Origin: Clostridium_AM tanneri
GTDB lineage: Bacteria; Bacillota; Clostridia; Clostridiales; Clostridiaceae
Direction: 5' to 3'
Assembly: GCF_033659955.1 (NCBI RefSeq)
Contig: NZ_JARUJP010000008.1
Location: 105,838-169,837 of the forward strand
DNA: 64,000 bases
Made by a program: the position numbers and the translations under genes. The stretch's first letter is position 1. Each line of letters begins with the position of its first letter. A model generated the notes under the pieces. It saw only the letters and a program-made list of their open reading frames with translations. It ran no database searches and was not told the DNA's origin. Shown one piece after another: positions 34,342 through 42,915 of the stretch.

Positions 34342-34644
34342 ATGGCAACAGTTTTAAGTAAAGAACTAGATTTAACCTTAAATCAGACTAGTGAAGGCAC
34401 AGAAGTTACTTCAATAGTGACTGCAACAGGAGTAGAACCAGATTATGATTTTGTGGTATTGGTAGATGTTTCTCTTGTTAGAAAAAGTGCACCAGAAGTA
34501 ACTGAACACTATTTTGTAGCTCATAAGTACCCTGCAGGAAGTTGGACTGGCACTGATACTTTTCAACTTGCAATTACTCCTGCTATGTTAGATGCTGATA
34601 CAGCAACTGCGAAGGCATATGGATCATATGCGAAAACAAGCTAG
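34342..34644 (+). CDS. Small protein of unknown function, candidate spore-surface protein
   Basis: A 100-residue protein, acidic and rich in Thr, Val and Ala, without cysteine, signal peptide or membrane segment. It looks like one beta-sandwich domain (alternating VTSIVTATG, YDFVVLVDVSLVRK, TFQLAIT). I do not recognise a family. A good RBS (AGAGGGG) and a full sigma-K-type promoter match support a real, sporulation-controlled gene. With the next gene it forms a pair flanked by inverted insertion-sequence-like ends. Confidence 0.7.
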   Translation: MATVLSKELDLTLNQTSEGTEVTSIVTATGVEPDYDFVVLVDVSLVRKSAPEVTEHYFVAHKYPAGSWTGTDTFQLAITPAMLDADTATAKAYGSYAKTS

Positions 34645-34655
34645 CTAAATATAAA

Positions 34656-34682
34656 GGGTTTGAAGATTTATACTTCAAACCT
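34656..34682 (+). terminator. Hairpin between the 34342 gene and the DNRLRE-like gene
   Basis: Stem ggtttgaag / cttcaaacc, 7-base loop, followed only by a weak T-run further on. It may be a partial terminator or an mRNA-stabilising hairpin. Confidence 0.45.
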
Positions 34683-34711
34683 GAACATAAATTTTTCTAG
34701 GGGTGTTGTAT

Positions 34712-35416
34712 ATGCCATGTTTAGACATTCCAGCAACTAAAAGCTTAACAGTATCAAGTAAATATCCAAATAGTAATATTAATAATAAGTATATATATAT
34801 TGGAAATGAATGTTCAGTCAAATATATATGTTATTTATACAATGATAAGTGCATATATGCGAGAAATGAATGTTTAGCTAAATATATAAGTTACTTATAT
34901 TTTGATATATCTTCGATACCAGGAAATATAAAAAATATATATGCTACTTTAGTTTTATTTAAAAAACCTATATTATGTGATGAAATATTATATGATGAAG
35001 ATGATGATTATGATTACAGCTCTAACAATTATGACAAGCATAAGTTTAATAATAGGTATATAATATATCCCTTATCAGAATATTTCAGTGACTATACAAC
35101 TTATAAAAATAGACCTAAATATGATTGCTCACTTGAAAAAAGTTTTTTTATAAATGAAAAAAATATATGTGAAGAAATTGATATAACCCCTATTGTATCT
35201 AATTGGATAAGTGGAAAAATTCCTAATAAAGGACTAATGTTTAAGGGAGAAAAGAAAATCAAAAACTTAACAAAATTTTTTTCTGTACTAAATAGGGATA
35301 TTAAGGAAATACCTTTTATTAAAATATATTTTGAAACAGAAAAGTGTTTTATTCCCTTTACTGAACTGAGCTGTACCTACTCCTTATTTCCTCAGATAAA
35401 AGAAAAAGAAACTTAA
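34712..35416 (+). CDS. DNRLRE-like domain protein, candidate spore-surface protein
   Basis: A 234-residue protein. The C-terminal half has the form of DNRLRE/TGF-beta-propeptide-like domains found in surface proteins, with EIDITPIVSNWISGKIPNKGLMFKG (split here as EIDITPIVSNW and SGKIPNKGLMFKG) and a final beta strand IKIYFE. The N-terminus repeats a motif twice (GNECSVKYICYLY, RNECLAKYISYLY). An acidic DEDDDYDYSS stretch is in the middle. No signal peptide, as expected for a mother-cell-deposited protein. I use the ATG behind TAGGGGTG; a GTG is nine bases upstream. Confidence 0.6.
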   Translation: MPCLDIPATKSLTVSSKYPNSNINNKYIYIGNECSVKYICYLYNDKCIYARNECLAKYISYLYFDISSIPGNIKNIYATLVLFKKPILCDEILYDEDDDYDYSSNNYDKHKFNNRYIIYPLSEYFSDYTTYKNRPKYDCSLEKSFFINEKNICEEIDITPIVSNWISGKIPNKGLMFKGEKKIKNLTKFFSVLNRDIKEIPFIKIYFETEKCFIPFTELSCTYSLFPQIKEKET

Positions 35417-35438
35417 TCTTATATTAAGTTTTTCAGAG

Positions 35439-35477
35439 GGGCTGTCCCACTAAAATAATTAGTGGGACAGCTTTTTG
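35439..35477 (+). terminator. Terminator built from an insertion-sequence-like end
   Basis: Stem gctgtcccact / agtgggacagc (35441-35471) with T-run. It follows the DNRLRE-like gene and shares about 18 of 19 bases with the inverse of the element at 34032-34113. The rest of the gap up to 35741 has only a weak hairpin (aaatctc / gagattt, 35490-35516) and a promoter. Confidence 0.8.
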
Positions 35478-35624
35478 TGTAAAAAAAATAAATCTCCCAC
35501 TGGGAAGAGATTTATATAGGGTACAAAGATAGAGGCACATAATATAAACAACCTACATAATAAAATTCAGTCATCTTCAGCCTAAAGAGACATAGAGTAT
35601 TGGTTGAGAAAGATTAAAATCAGT

Positions 35625-35653
35625 TTGAAAAGCTAATAATATAAAGGTATAAT
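35625..35653 (+). promoter_or_regulatory. Promoter of the U32 peptidase gene
   Basis: TTGAAA (35625-35630), 17 bases, TATAAT (35648-35653). Confidence 0.75.
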
Positions 35654-35741
35654 AAAGAACGTATCATAAAACTTTTAAAGATAAATTTACATAGAAATTA
35701 CTTAATAAAAAGCATATGACTAATATTAGGAGAGATAAATA

Positions 35742-38159
35742 ATGAAAAAAATAGAACTTTTAGCACCTGCAGGTAGCATGGAAAGCTTATATGCAGCAGT
35801 GCAGGCTGGGGCAGATGCAGTATATCTAGGTGGAAATAAGTTTTCTGCTAGAGCATATGCATCAAATTTTGATAATGAAAACATGACTAAGGCATTGGAA
35901 TACTGCCATTTATATAATGTAAAAATGTATGTTACTATAAATACAATTTTGAAGGAAGATGAAGTAAAGGAAGCATTAGAATATGCTAAGTTTCTATATA
36001 AGATAGGTGTAGATGCACTTATAATTCAAGACTTAGGATTTGCAAATTTAATAAGAAAAAACTTGCCTAATTTCGAACTACATGCCTCCACTCAGATGAC
36101 TATACATAATGCTGAGGGGGCTTTATTTTTAAGGGAATTAGGATTTAAAAGAATAGTACTTTCAAGGGAATTGTCTTTAAAGGAGATATCCCACATATCC
36201 AGGGAACTAGGAGTAGAGACTGAAATATTTGTTCATGGTGCTCTTTGTGTGTGTTACTCAGGTCAGTGTCTAATGAGCAGCATGATTGGAGGAAGAAGTG
36301 GAAATAGAGGAAGATGTGCTCAATCCTGTAGACTTCCAAATACTATTATAGATAAAAGGACTATGACAGAAAGAAAGGGATATTTACTAAGCCCTAAGGA
36401 TATATGTACAATTGAAGATGTAAAAGATATAGTAGAAAGTGGTACTTCTTCACTAAAAATAGAAGGAAGAATGAAAAGACCGGAATATGTGGTAGGTGTT
36501 GTTCAGGCCTATAGAAGGGCTATAGACAATGCTTTAGGTATTGAAAGAAAGTCAATGGAAGAGATAAACTTTAAGGTAGAGAAAGAAAAGAAGAAGCTTC
36601 TTCAGCTCTTTAATAGAGAAGGTTTTTCAAAGGCATATCTCTATGGTAATGTAGGAAGAGATATGATGGCATATACTTTCCCTAAAAACACAGGAGTAGA
36701 GCTTGGTAAAGTACAGAAGGACTTAACAGTTGTATTAAAAGAGAATATATCTATTAAAGACGGTATAAGAACTGAAGAAGAGGGCTTTACTGTATCTAAG
36801 ATAATAAAAAATGGTAAAGAAGTAGAAGATGCCTTTAAAGGGGATAAGGTAAAGCTAATGCCACTGCAGTATAAAAGCGGTAGCATACTTTATAAAACTT
36901 CTGATGTGAAGCTATTAAATGAACTAGAAGAGGTTTATAAAAAGCCTTTTGAAAGAAAAGTTCAATTAAATTTATCAGTAAGGTTTAGAGTAGAGGAACC
37001 AATAGAATTGAGTTGCTGCTATGAAGGTGAGAGTTTAAAGGTCACAGGAGAGGTTGTACAAAAGGCATTAAAGAAGCCTTTGGATAAAAAAAGAGTTATA
37101 GATAGCTTAAGTAAGGCTGGAGATACACCTTTTAAATTTACAGATATTAGCTTTCAAGAATTTGATAATGGTTTTTTACCTATATCTGCCTTAAATGAGG
37201 TAAGAAGAAGCTTAGTGGAAAAGTTAAGTAAACATATACTAGATAAAAATAGTAGTAACATGGATTATAGCTATGAAAAACAGACTATTAAAAATGATAT
37301 TGTAAGCAGCAAAAGTTTGAATGAAGATAATTTGAACAAAGCAGTAGAAATTAATAGCTATTCGCTGCCAGAAACTATCGTTTATGTAAGCAATGAAGAA
37401 CAACTTAGAGCATTTATAGAATCTGACTTTAGATTTGTGGCAGTAAATCCCTTTAGTCTTTTAGACTTTAGTTCTTTAGACAAATTAAAAGAAAGAAAGG
37501 TATTTATAAAAATACCTAATATAATAAGAACTGAATTTGAACACTTAATTAAGCAAGTACAAGAAAACTTGGATAGAGTAGAGGGCGTAATTACAGCTAA
37601 CCTAGGAGCTATAAGTAGATTAAGAGGTAAAACCAACATAATAGGAGACTATAAACTAAATATATTTAATAGTGAGGCTTTAGATTTCTACAAAGATTTT
37701 CTTATTGGCAGCTGTTTAAGTGTAGAGTTAAATAAAAAAGAAACGAGAAGCTTGGTTAAAAAGGCCAAATTACCTACGCAGACATTGGTTTATGGAAAAA
37801 TTGAATTAATGGTCAGTGAGTATTGTCCTATAGGAAGTACTTTTGGTGGCAAATGTTCAACTAACAGTTGTAACAATGCTTGTAAAAGGGGAGAATTTGT
37901 GTTAAAAGATAGAAAGGGAGAAGAATTTGTACTTGGAACAGATAGATTTTGTAGAAGTTATATTTATAATAATGTGCCTATCAATTTAATTGACAATATA
38001 GGTGAATTAAGAGATATGAATATAAATTCTTTTAGAGTTGATTTTATAGATGAAAGCTATGAAAGAACTAAAAAAATCCTAGAAACCTTAAAAAATGAGG
38101 AATGGAAGGATGATTTTAGTCAGTTTACAAGGGGACATTACAAAAGAGGCGTAGAGTAA
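35742..38159 (+). CDS. U32 family peptidase/RlhA-like protein with DUF3656
   Basis: An 805-residue protein. Residues 1-~280 are a TIM-barrel-like U32 domain (ELLAPAGSMESLYAAVQAGADAVYLGG) with the family signature EIFVHGALCVCYSGQCLMSS and RGRCAQSCR, whose cysteines bind an iron-sulfur cluster in relatives. A DUF3656 insert and a second half with CPIGS...C, C...C cysteines follow. Members either hydroxylate rRNA (RlhA) or act on other substrates; peptidase activity is doubtful. The role here is not certain. Confidence 0.85.
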   Translation: MKKIELLAPAGSMESLYAAVQAGADAVYLGGNKFSARAYASNFDNENMTKALEYCHLYNVKMYVTINTILKEDEVKEALEYAKFLYKIGVDALIIQDLGFANLIRKNLPNFELHASTQMTIHNAEGALFLRELGFKRIVLSRELSLKEISHISRELGVETEIFVHGALCVCYSGQCLMSSMIGGRSGNRGRCAQSCRLPNTIIDKRTMTERKGYLLSPKDICTIEDVKDIVESGTSSLKIEGRMKRPEYVVGVVQAYRRAIDNALGIERKSMEEINFKVEKEKKKLLQLFNREGFSKAYLYGNVGRDMMAYTFPKNTGVELGKVQKDLTVVLKENISIKDGIRTEEEGFTVSKIIKNGKEVEDAFKGDKVKLMPLQYKSGSILYKTSDVKLLNELEEVYKKPFERKVQLNLSVRFRVEEPIELSCCYEGESLKVTGEVVQKALKKPLDKKRVIDSLSKAGDTPFKFTDISFQEFDNGFLPISALNEVRRSLVEKLSKHILDKNSSNMDYSYEKQTIKNDIVSSKSLNEDNLNKAVEINSYSLPETIVYVSNEEQLRAFIESDFRFVAVNPFSLLDFSSLDKLKERKVFIKIPNIIRTEFEHLIKQVQENLDRVEGVITANLGAISRLRGKTNIIGDYKLNIFNSEALDFYKDFLIGSCLSVELNKKETRSLVKKAKLPTQTLVYGKIELMVSEYCPIGSTFGGKCSTNSCNNACKRGEFVLKDRKGEEFVLGTDRFCRSYIYNNVPINLIDNIGELRDMNINSFRVDFIDESYERTKKILETLKNEEWKDDFSQFTRGHYKRGVE

Positions 38160-38239
38160 AAATCAGGGACTTTATAGCTTAAAGATAAAATGGAATGATT
38201 TAAATTACACAGGCAATCTGTATAAAGGTGGTAGAATAA

Positions 38240-40600
38240 ATGAACGAAAAATCTCTGAAAATTTTAGAGTTCGGTAAGATTAAAGAAGGACTGAAAAGAT
38301 ACACAGTTACAAAGGCAGGTAAGGATTTAATAGATGAATTAAAGCCTTATGATAACATATATGAAGCAAGGGAACACTTGGAAGAAACAAAGGAAGCATT
38401 GAGATTGCTTGTGACAAAGGGAGCACCTCCTTTTGAAGGAGTTTACGATGTAAGAGAAGGAATAAGCAGGGCAGAAAAGGGATCTTCTCTTATGCCAGCA
38501 CAGCTTTTAAGAATAGCGGCAATGCTTAGATCTGCAAGAAGATTTAAGGAATATGTAAGTCATAAAGAAGAAGAAGAAGCTTTCAGAGTAATTGAGGATA
38601 TTTGTGAAGGCATTGTTCCACTTAAAAAGTTAGAAGATGAAATATTTTTAGCTATAGAATCAGAGGAGGAAATTTCAGATAGGGCCAGCTCAACTCTACA
38701 TAATATAAGAAAATCTTTAAAAGATAAGAATTCCTCTGTAAGAGACAAGGTTAACTCTCTTATAAGAAGCTATTCTGCTTATCTTCAAGATACTCTATAT
38801 ACAATGAGAGGAGACAGATATGTTCTTCCTGTAAGAGCAGAGCATAAAGGAGCTGTACCAGGACTTGTTCATGACCAAAGCTCCAGCGGGGCTACCTTAT
38901 ACATAGAGCCTATGAGCCTTGTTAACTTAAACAATGAAATAAAGGAGCTTATGCTTAAGGAAAAGGCAGAAGTAGAGAGAATACTTGCAGAGCTTTCTGG
39001 TAAGGTTTATGAGAATAGAGTAGTAGTAAGAAACAACGCAAGCATTATATGGGAGCTAGACTTTATATTTGCAAAAGCCAAGTATGCCAGTGATACAAAC
39101 TGCACAGCTCCGATAATAAATGATGAAGGTATAATTGATATAATAGAAGCAAAACACCCACTTATAGATAGAAAAATAGCTGTTCCAATGAGTATGTATT
39201 TAGGCAGAGAATTTACTTCTTTAGTTATAACAGGACCTAACACTGGAGGAAAAACTGTTACCCTAAAGACAGTGGGACTGCTGCATATTATGGCTTTAAG
39301 TGGACTTATGATTCCAGCTAGAGAACACTCTACTGTAAGCTTTTTTAAAGAGGTATTTGCAGATATTGGAGATGAACAGAGCATAGAACAGAGTCTATCA
39401 ACCTTTTCATCTCACATGACTAACATAGTAAACATAATTGAAAAGGCAGATGAAAAGTCCTTAATATTATTCGATGAATTAGGAGCTGGGACAGATCCTA
39501 CAGAGGGAGCAGCACTAGCAGTATCAATTCTTGAGCATTTAAGAAAAAGAGGCTGTAGAATAGTAGCTACAACCCACTATAGTGAACTTAAAGCCTATGC
39601 ATTAAAAACAGAAGAAGTAGAAAATGCTTCTGTTGAATTTGATGTGGAAACCCTTAGACCTACTTATAGATTGCTAATAGGTGTTCCAGGTAAATCAAAT
39701 GCCTTTGAAATATCTAGAAGATTAGGACTTCCTGACTTTATAATTGGAGACGCGAAGGAAAGCATAGCAAGTGAAACTCTTAAATTTGAAGATTTAATTC
39801 AAAGTCTGCAGGATAAGAGTATTAAAGCTGAAAACTATGCTAGAGAAGCAGAGGTTTTAAAGCTTGAAGCAGCAAAACTTAAGGAAAAATATGAAGAAAA
39901 GCTATATAGTCTTAATAATGCTAGAGAAAAGGCTATAATTGATGCACAAAGAGATGCAAAGAGAATATTAAAAGAAGCAAAAGAAGATGCAGATAAAATA
40001 ATTAAAGATATGAGAGAATTAGAAAAGATGGGCTACGGCTCTGACGCAAGACAAAAGCTTGAAGAGAAGAGAAGAAATCTTAAAGATAAACTTGAAAATG
40101 CAGAAGAAAAGGCAAACAGGGTTAAAGAGGAAGATGGAGAGGAACTTAAAACTGTTGGCGAAGGTCAGGAGGTTTTTCTACCTTCTTTAAACCAAAAGGT
40201 TATTGTTCTATCTAAACCTGATAGCAAGGGAGAAGTTCAAGTTCAAGCTGGAATTATGAAGATTAATGTTAAGCTTAAGGATCTAAGAGCCACAAAAGGT
40301 CCTTCTAAGGAAGAAAAGAAAATAGCAAAAAGAGAAGCTAAGTTAAATTTAAGATCTGTTGCAAGCTCCGTGGATTTAAGAGGAATGGATTCTATGGAAG
40401 CTGCCTATACTGCAGATAAGTATTTAGACGATGCTTATATGGCAGGGCTTGCGGAGGTGAGCATTATTCATGGAAAAGGAACAGGGGTACTTAGAAATGC
40501 AATTAATGATATGCTTAAGAGACATGCCCATGTTAAGAGATATAGACTTGGAGAGTATGGTGAAGGTGGAACTGGGGTTACTGTGGTAGAATTAAAATAA
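38240..40600 (+). CDS. mutS2: Endonuclease MutS2
   Basis: A 786-residue MutS-family ATPase. The Walker A is GPNTGGKTVTLKTVG (about residue 332), Walker B LILFDELGAGTDPTEGAAL (about residue 408), and the C-terminus is a Smr nuclease domain (SVDLRGMDSMEAAY, IHGKGTGVLR). A long coiled coil lies between about 520 and 640. Implicated in suppressing recombination and, in Bacillus, in resolving collided ribosomes. Cotranscription with the U32 gene is possible (80-base gap). Confidence 0.95.
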   Translation: MNEKSLKILEFGKIKEGLKRYTVTKAGKDLIDELKPYDNIYEAREHLEETKEALRLLVTKGAPPFEGVYDVREGISRAEKGSSLMPAQLLRIAAMLRSARRFKEYVSHKEEEEAFRVIEDICEGIVPLKKLEDEIFLAIESEEEISDRASSTLHNIRKSLKDKNSSVRDKVNSLIRSYSAYLQDTLYTMRGDRYVLPVRAEHKGAVPGLVHDQSSSGATLYIEPMSLVNLNNEIKELMLKEKAEVERILAELSGKVYENRVVVRNNASIIWELDFIFAKAKYASDTNCTAPIINDEGIIDIIEAKHPLIDRKIAVPMSMYLGREFTSLVITGPNTGGKTVTLKTVGLLHIMALSGLMIPAREHSTVSFFKEVFADIGDEQSIEQSLSTFSSHMTNIVNIIEKADEKSLILFDELGAGTDPTEGAALAVSILEHLRKRGCRIVATTHYSELKAYALKTEEVENASVEFDVETLRPTYRLLIGVPGKSNAFEISRRLGLPDFIIGDAKESIASETLKFEDLIQSLQDKSIKAENYAREAEVLKLEAAKLKEKYEEKLYSLNNAREKAIIDAQRDAKRILKEAKEDADKIIKDMRELEKMGYGSDARQKLEEKRRNLKDKLENAEEKANRVKEEDGEELKTVGEGQEVFLPSLNQKVIVLSKPDSKGEVQVQAGIMKINVKLKDLRATKGPSKEEKKIAKREAKLNLRSVASSVDLRGMDSMEAAYTADKYLDDAYMAGLAEVSIIHGKGTGVLRNAINDMLKRHAHVKRYRLGEYGEGGTGVTVVELK

Positions 40601-40649
40601 TTTAAGAGAGAGTAACTAATAGTTTATTAAGGATACCTTATATAAAAGT

Positions 40650-40682
40650 TGCCAAAAGTTTTTCATTACAAAAACTTTTCAA
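40650..40682 (+). terminator. Possible terminator after mutS2
   Basis: Stem caaaagttttt / aaaaacttttc with a 6-base loop, in an A/T-rich context. Confidence 0.4.
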
Positions 40683-40713
40683 TTGAATTTGTAGAGTTAA
40701 GTGAGGTGAGTTT

Positions 40714-41181
40714 ATGATTATAGTAAGTGCCTGTTTATGTGGAATGAACACAAAGTATAACGGCGGCAATAATTTAAATGAAAAAGTATTGAAACTTGTT
40801 CGTGAAGGCAAAGCAATACCAGTTTGTCCAGAGCAACTAGGGGGACAGAGTACTCCAAGAGCTGCCCACGAAATATTTAAGGCTACAGGAGCAGAGGTAT
40901 TAGATGGGAAGGCAAGAGTAGTTGGACCAGAAGGTGACGATGCAACAGAGGAATTTTTAAAGGGAGCTTATGAGACTCTAAAGATATCTAAAGAATGCAG
41001 TGCAAAGGTAGCTATACTAAAGGCTAGAAGTCCTTCCTGTGGACATGGAAAGATTTATGATGGAAGCTTTAGTGGCGACAAGATTGATGGTAATGGTGTT
41101 ACTGCAGAGCTTTTAGAGAGAAATGGCATTAAGGTTTATACTGAGGAAGATAACCTAGAAGATATTATAAAGACATTGTAA
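40714..41181 (+). CDS. DUF523 family protein
   Basis: A 155-residue DUF523 protein. It has the signature SACLCGMNTKYNGG at residues 5-18, CPEQLGGQSTPR (about 44-55) and KARSPSCGHGKIYDG (about 106-120). The conserved cysteines suggest metal or cluster binding; relatives are sometimes fused to a DUF1722 domain. Function unknown. Last rightward gene before the leftward spore-surface block. Confidence 0.88.
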   Translation: MIIVSACLCGMNTKYNGGNNLNEKVLKLVREGKAIPVCPEQLGGQSTPRAAHEIFKATGAEVLDGKARVVGPEGDDATEEFLKGAYETLKISKECSAKVAILKARSPSCGHGKIYDGSFSGDKIDGNGVTAELLERNGIKVYTEEDNLEDIIKTL

Positions 41182-41217
41182 AGAAATTATGAAGAAATTA
41201 TTTTTAATTGTTATAAA

Positions 41218-41252
41218 AGGATGCTTCAGATAAACTGAGGCATCCTCTTTTA
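41218..41252. terminator. Bidirectional terminator between DUF523 and the Cys-domain gene
   Basis: Stem aggatgcttcag / ctgaggcatcct with 5-base loop and T-run, between converging genes. Confidence 0.85.
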
Positions 41253-41255
41253 CTA

Positions 41256-42302
41256 TTAATCCCTAGTTAATTCTAAATAGTTAGCAACAATTCTTACGGT
41301 AAAAGTACGAGGTGGAGGACAAGGATCATCATCAAATACGAAGCAGAATTTACCAGCGTTTAAGCTAGGAATACAGTTTGGACCGTCACCAGTAAATAGT
41401 CTGCAAACCTTAATAGATATAAGTCTCTTTTGATCATCATAAACTAATACTCCAATACTAACGTGTTTGTTTGGACAAACATTTACTAGAGTAACATTTA
41501 CATCTAAGAATCTACCTGTGCAGTTTAAAGTTATATTGTCAAAAGCTTCTGATTTCTCTAATTCACAATCAGCATATACTACAGACTTTTGGTTTACAAA
41601 ACAGCAAGGACAAGGTGTAGGAGTAGGAGCCGCTGTTGTAGGTGCAGCAGTAGTTGGAGCAGCTGTAGTCGGAGCTGCAGTGGTAGGTGCTGCTGTAGTA
41701 GGAGCTGCAGTGGTAGGTGCTGCTGTAGTAGGAGCTGCAGTGGTAGGTGCTGCTGTAGTAGGAGCTGCAGTAGTAGGAGCCGCTGTAGTCGGTGCAGCAG
41801 TAGTTGGAGCAGCCGTAGTTGGTGCTGCAGTAGTAGGAGCAGCAGTAGTTGGTGTTATTAGAGTACAGCTTGGTCCTGTTATAACTCCAATAAAACATGT
41901 CTCTGGTGATGGGTCTCCTCCGCCAGTTTTTACAGCTACATTAACATCAGCTTGTTGAAAACATCCATTTATGGTGAAGGTATAGATTCCTGTAACGTTA
42001 TTATTGTTAACTCCATTATATTTGATTCCATTAAAAGTTGTAATAGGAGGTGGTGGAACAGTATTAGATAAACATGATCTAAAAGTTCCAGTTTCTGCTG
42101 TAATACCAGCAGGTGCGGAAAAGCTAACTACGTCTTGCACAGGATTAGAACAAAGTTGAAGAACCCAATTACTAATTTCCCCTCCTGGTGGTGATGTTGT
42201 AGTTATAGAAACTGCATATCTCCAAGTTTGAGTATTATTTGAATTACAAACGGCATCAATAAAAGTTATTGTATAACCGGCAAGTGTAACACTATTTGCC
42301 AT
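41256..42302 (-). CDS. Mucin-like TTAAP-stalk protein with ten-Cys C-terminal domain (A)
   Basis: A 348-residue protein in three parts. Residues 1-~150 form a beta-rich N-domain (starts MANSVTLAGYTITF) with several cysteines; a similar two-part layout is unknown to me. About 15 tandem TTAAP units follow (about 155-230), a mucin-like stalk well suited to O-glycosylation. Residues ~232-348 are the ten-Cys domain (starts PCPCC; CELEKSE, NCTGRFLDV, CPNK, KVCRLFTGDG, NCIPSL, FCFVFDDD). The same domain ends three neighbours. No signal peptide. Probably a spore-surface glycoprotein; unproven. Confidence 0.8.
   Translation of the reverse strand: MANSVTLAGYTITFIDAVCNSNNTQTWRYAVSITTTSPPGGEISNWVLQLCSNPVQDVVSFSAPAGITAETGTFRSCLSNTVPPPPITTFNGIKYNGVNNNNVTGIYTFTINGCFQQADVNVAVKTGGGDPSPETCFIGVITGPSCTLITPTTAAPTTAAPTTAAPTTAAPTTAAPTTAAPTTAAPTTAAPTTAAPTTAAPTTAAPTTAAPTTAAPTTAAPTTAAPTPTPCPCCFVNQKSVVYADCELEKSEAFDNITLNCTGRFLDVNVTLVNVCPNKHVSIGVLVYDDQKRLISIKVCRLFTGDGPNCIPSLNAGKFCFVFDDDPCPPPRTFTVRIVANYLELTRD
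41626..41853 (-). repeat. TTAAP-coding tandem repeat with 30-base higher-order unit
   Basis: About fifteen 15-base units. In the middle (about 41680-41770) three copies of a 30-base unit (ggagctgcagtggtaggtgc plus ten bases) are identical, which marks recent slippage or unequal exchange. Confidence 0.9.
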
Positions 42303-42915
42303 ATAAACATCTCCTCTATAAAAGTTTTTTCAATTTTATTAATTGTATATCATCTTTTCAATATAATTTTGCTGAGGATATTAATATTAAATTATAAATA
42401 TCCTCTTAGGATCATTAAGCTGTCATATCGTAGTGTTTAAATTAAAAAAGTCTAATTTTTGAGCTTGTACATTATTAGCTTTGTTTGGTAATGTCATCTG
42501 ATGAGGAACTGCAAGATTGTCTGTGCCTAATGTAGTAATACTTCTTAGAGTTTATTCGCATACAATCTAGAAATTTTTTCATAAATGGGAAATTAAAAAT
42601 CACCTCATTGTAACTTTTAAAGTATATTTCATAGATTTCTTAGTTCATTTTGAACATCAGTATATGCGTAAAGTAACTAAGAAACATCTATGTAATTAGA
42701 TTTGAGAGGTAAATATATACTAAAATAAAAATGAATTAAAAATTAGTAGATTATCTCTACTTTAATATATGTAATATTTTATAAAGTGCTAATAAAATAA
42801 GTAGAATATTTTAGATAAATATCATTAAAATTTTAAAAAATAACCTTTAAAAATTTTTGGAGGTAGGCCTGATTCCTATGGAGTGGTAAACAATATGAAT
42901 CAGGCAAATAGCATA
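42303..42915. other. 613-base gap between two Cys-domain genes
   Basis: Between gene B stop and gene A start, minus strand. It holds a gene remnant (next entry), a hairpin gaggatatt / aatatcctc at 42375-42405 about 70 bases before gene A, and a gcctgattc / gaatcaggc hairpin at 42868-42905 after gene B. No good sigma-K match was found directly before gene A; CATATATTA occurs at 42763-42771 (minus) with an AC only 14 bases upstream. Confidence 0.5.
42423..42551 (-). pseudogene. Possible C-terminal gene remnant
   Basis: A 42-codon open stretch with protein-like composition, containing TLGTDNLAVPHQMTLPNKAN and ending DFFNLNTTI before a stop, but without a start codon or RBS. About 80 bases upstream in another frame there is YAYTDVQNELRNL, again coding-like. 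Together they suggest a decayed gene. Low certainty; no family recognised. Confidence 0.3.

Noticed and set aside
41626..41853. Tandem repeat as a possible CRISPR array
   Set aside because: Units of 15/30 bases are contiguous with no unique spacers and they encode an in-frame TTAAP stalk.
41467..41958. 163-residue plus-strand frame rich in VVGAA repeats
   Set aside because: It is the complement of the TTAAP repeat of gene A. The minus-strand frame has the RBS, conserved Cys domain and matching paralogues; this one has none.
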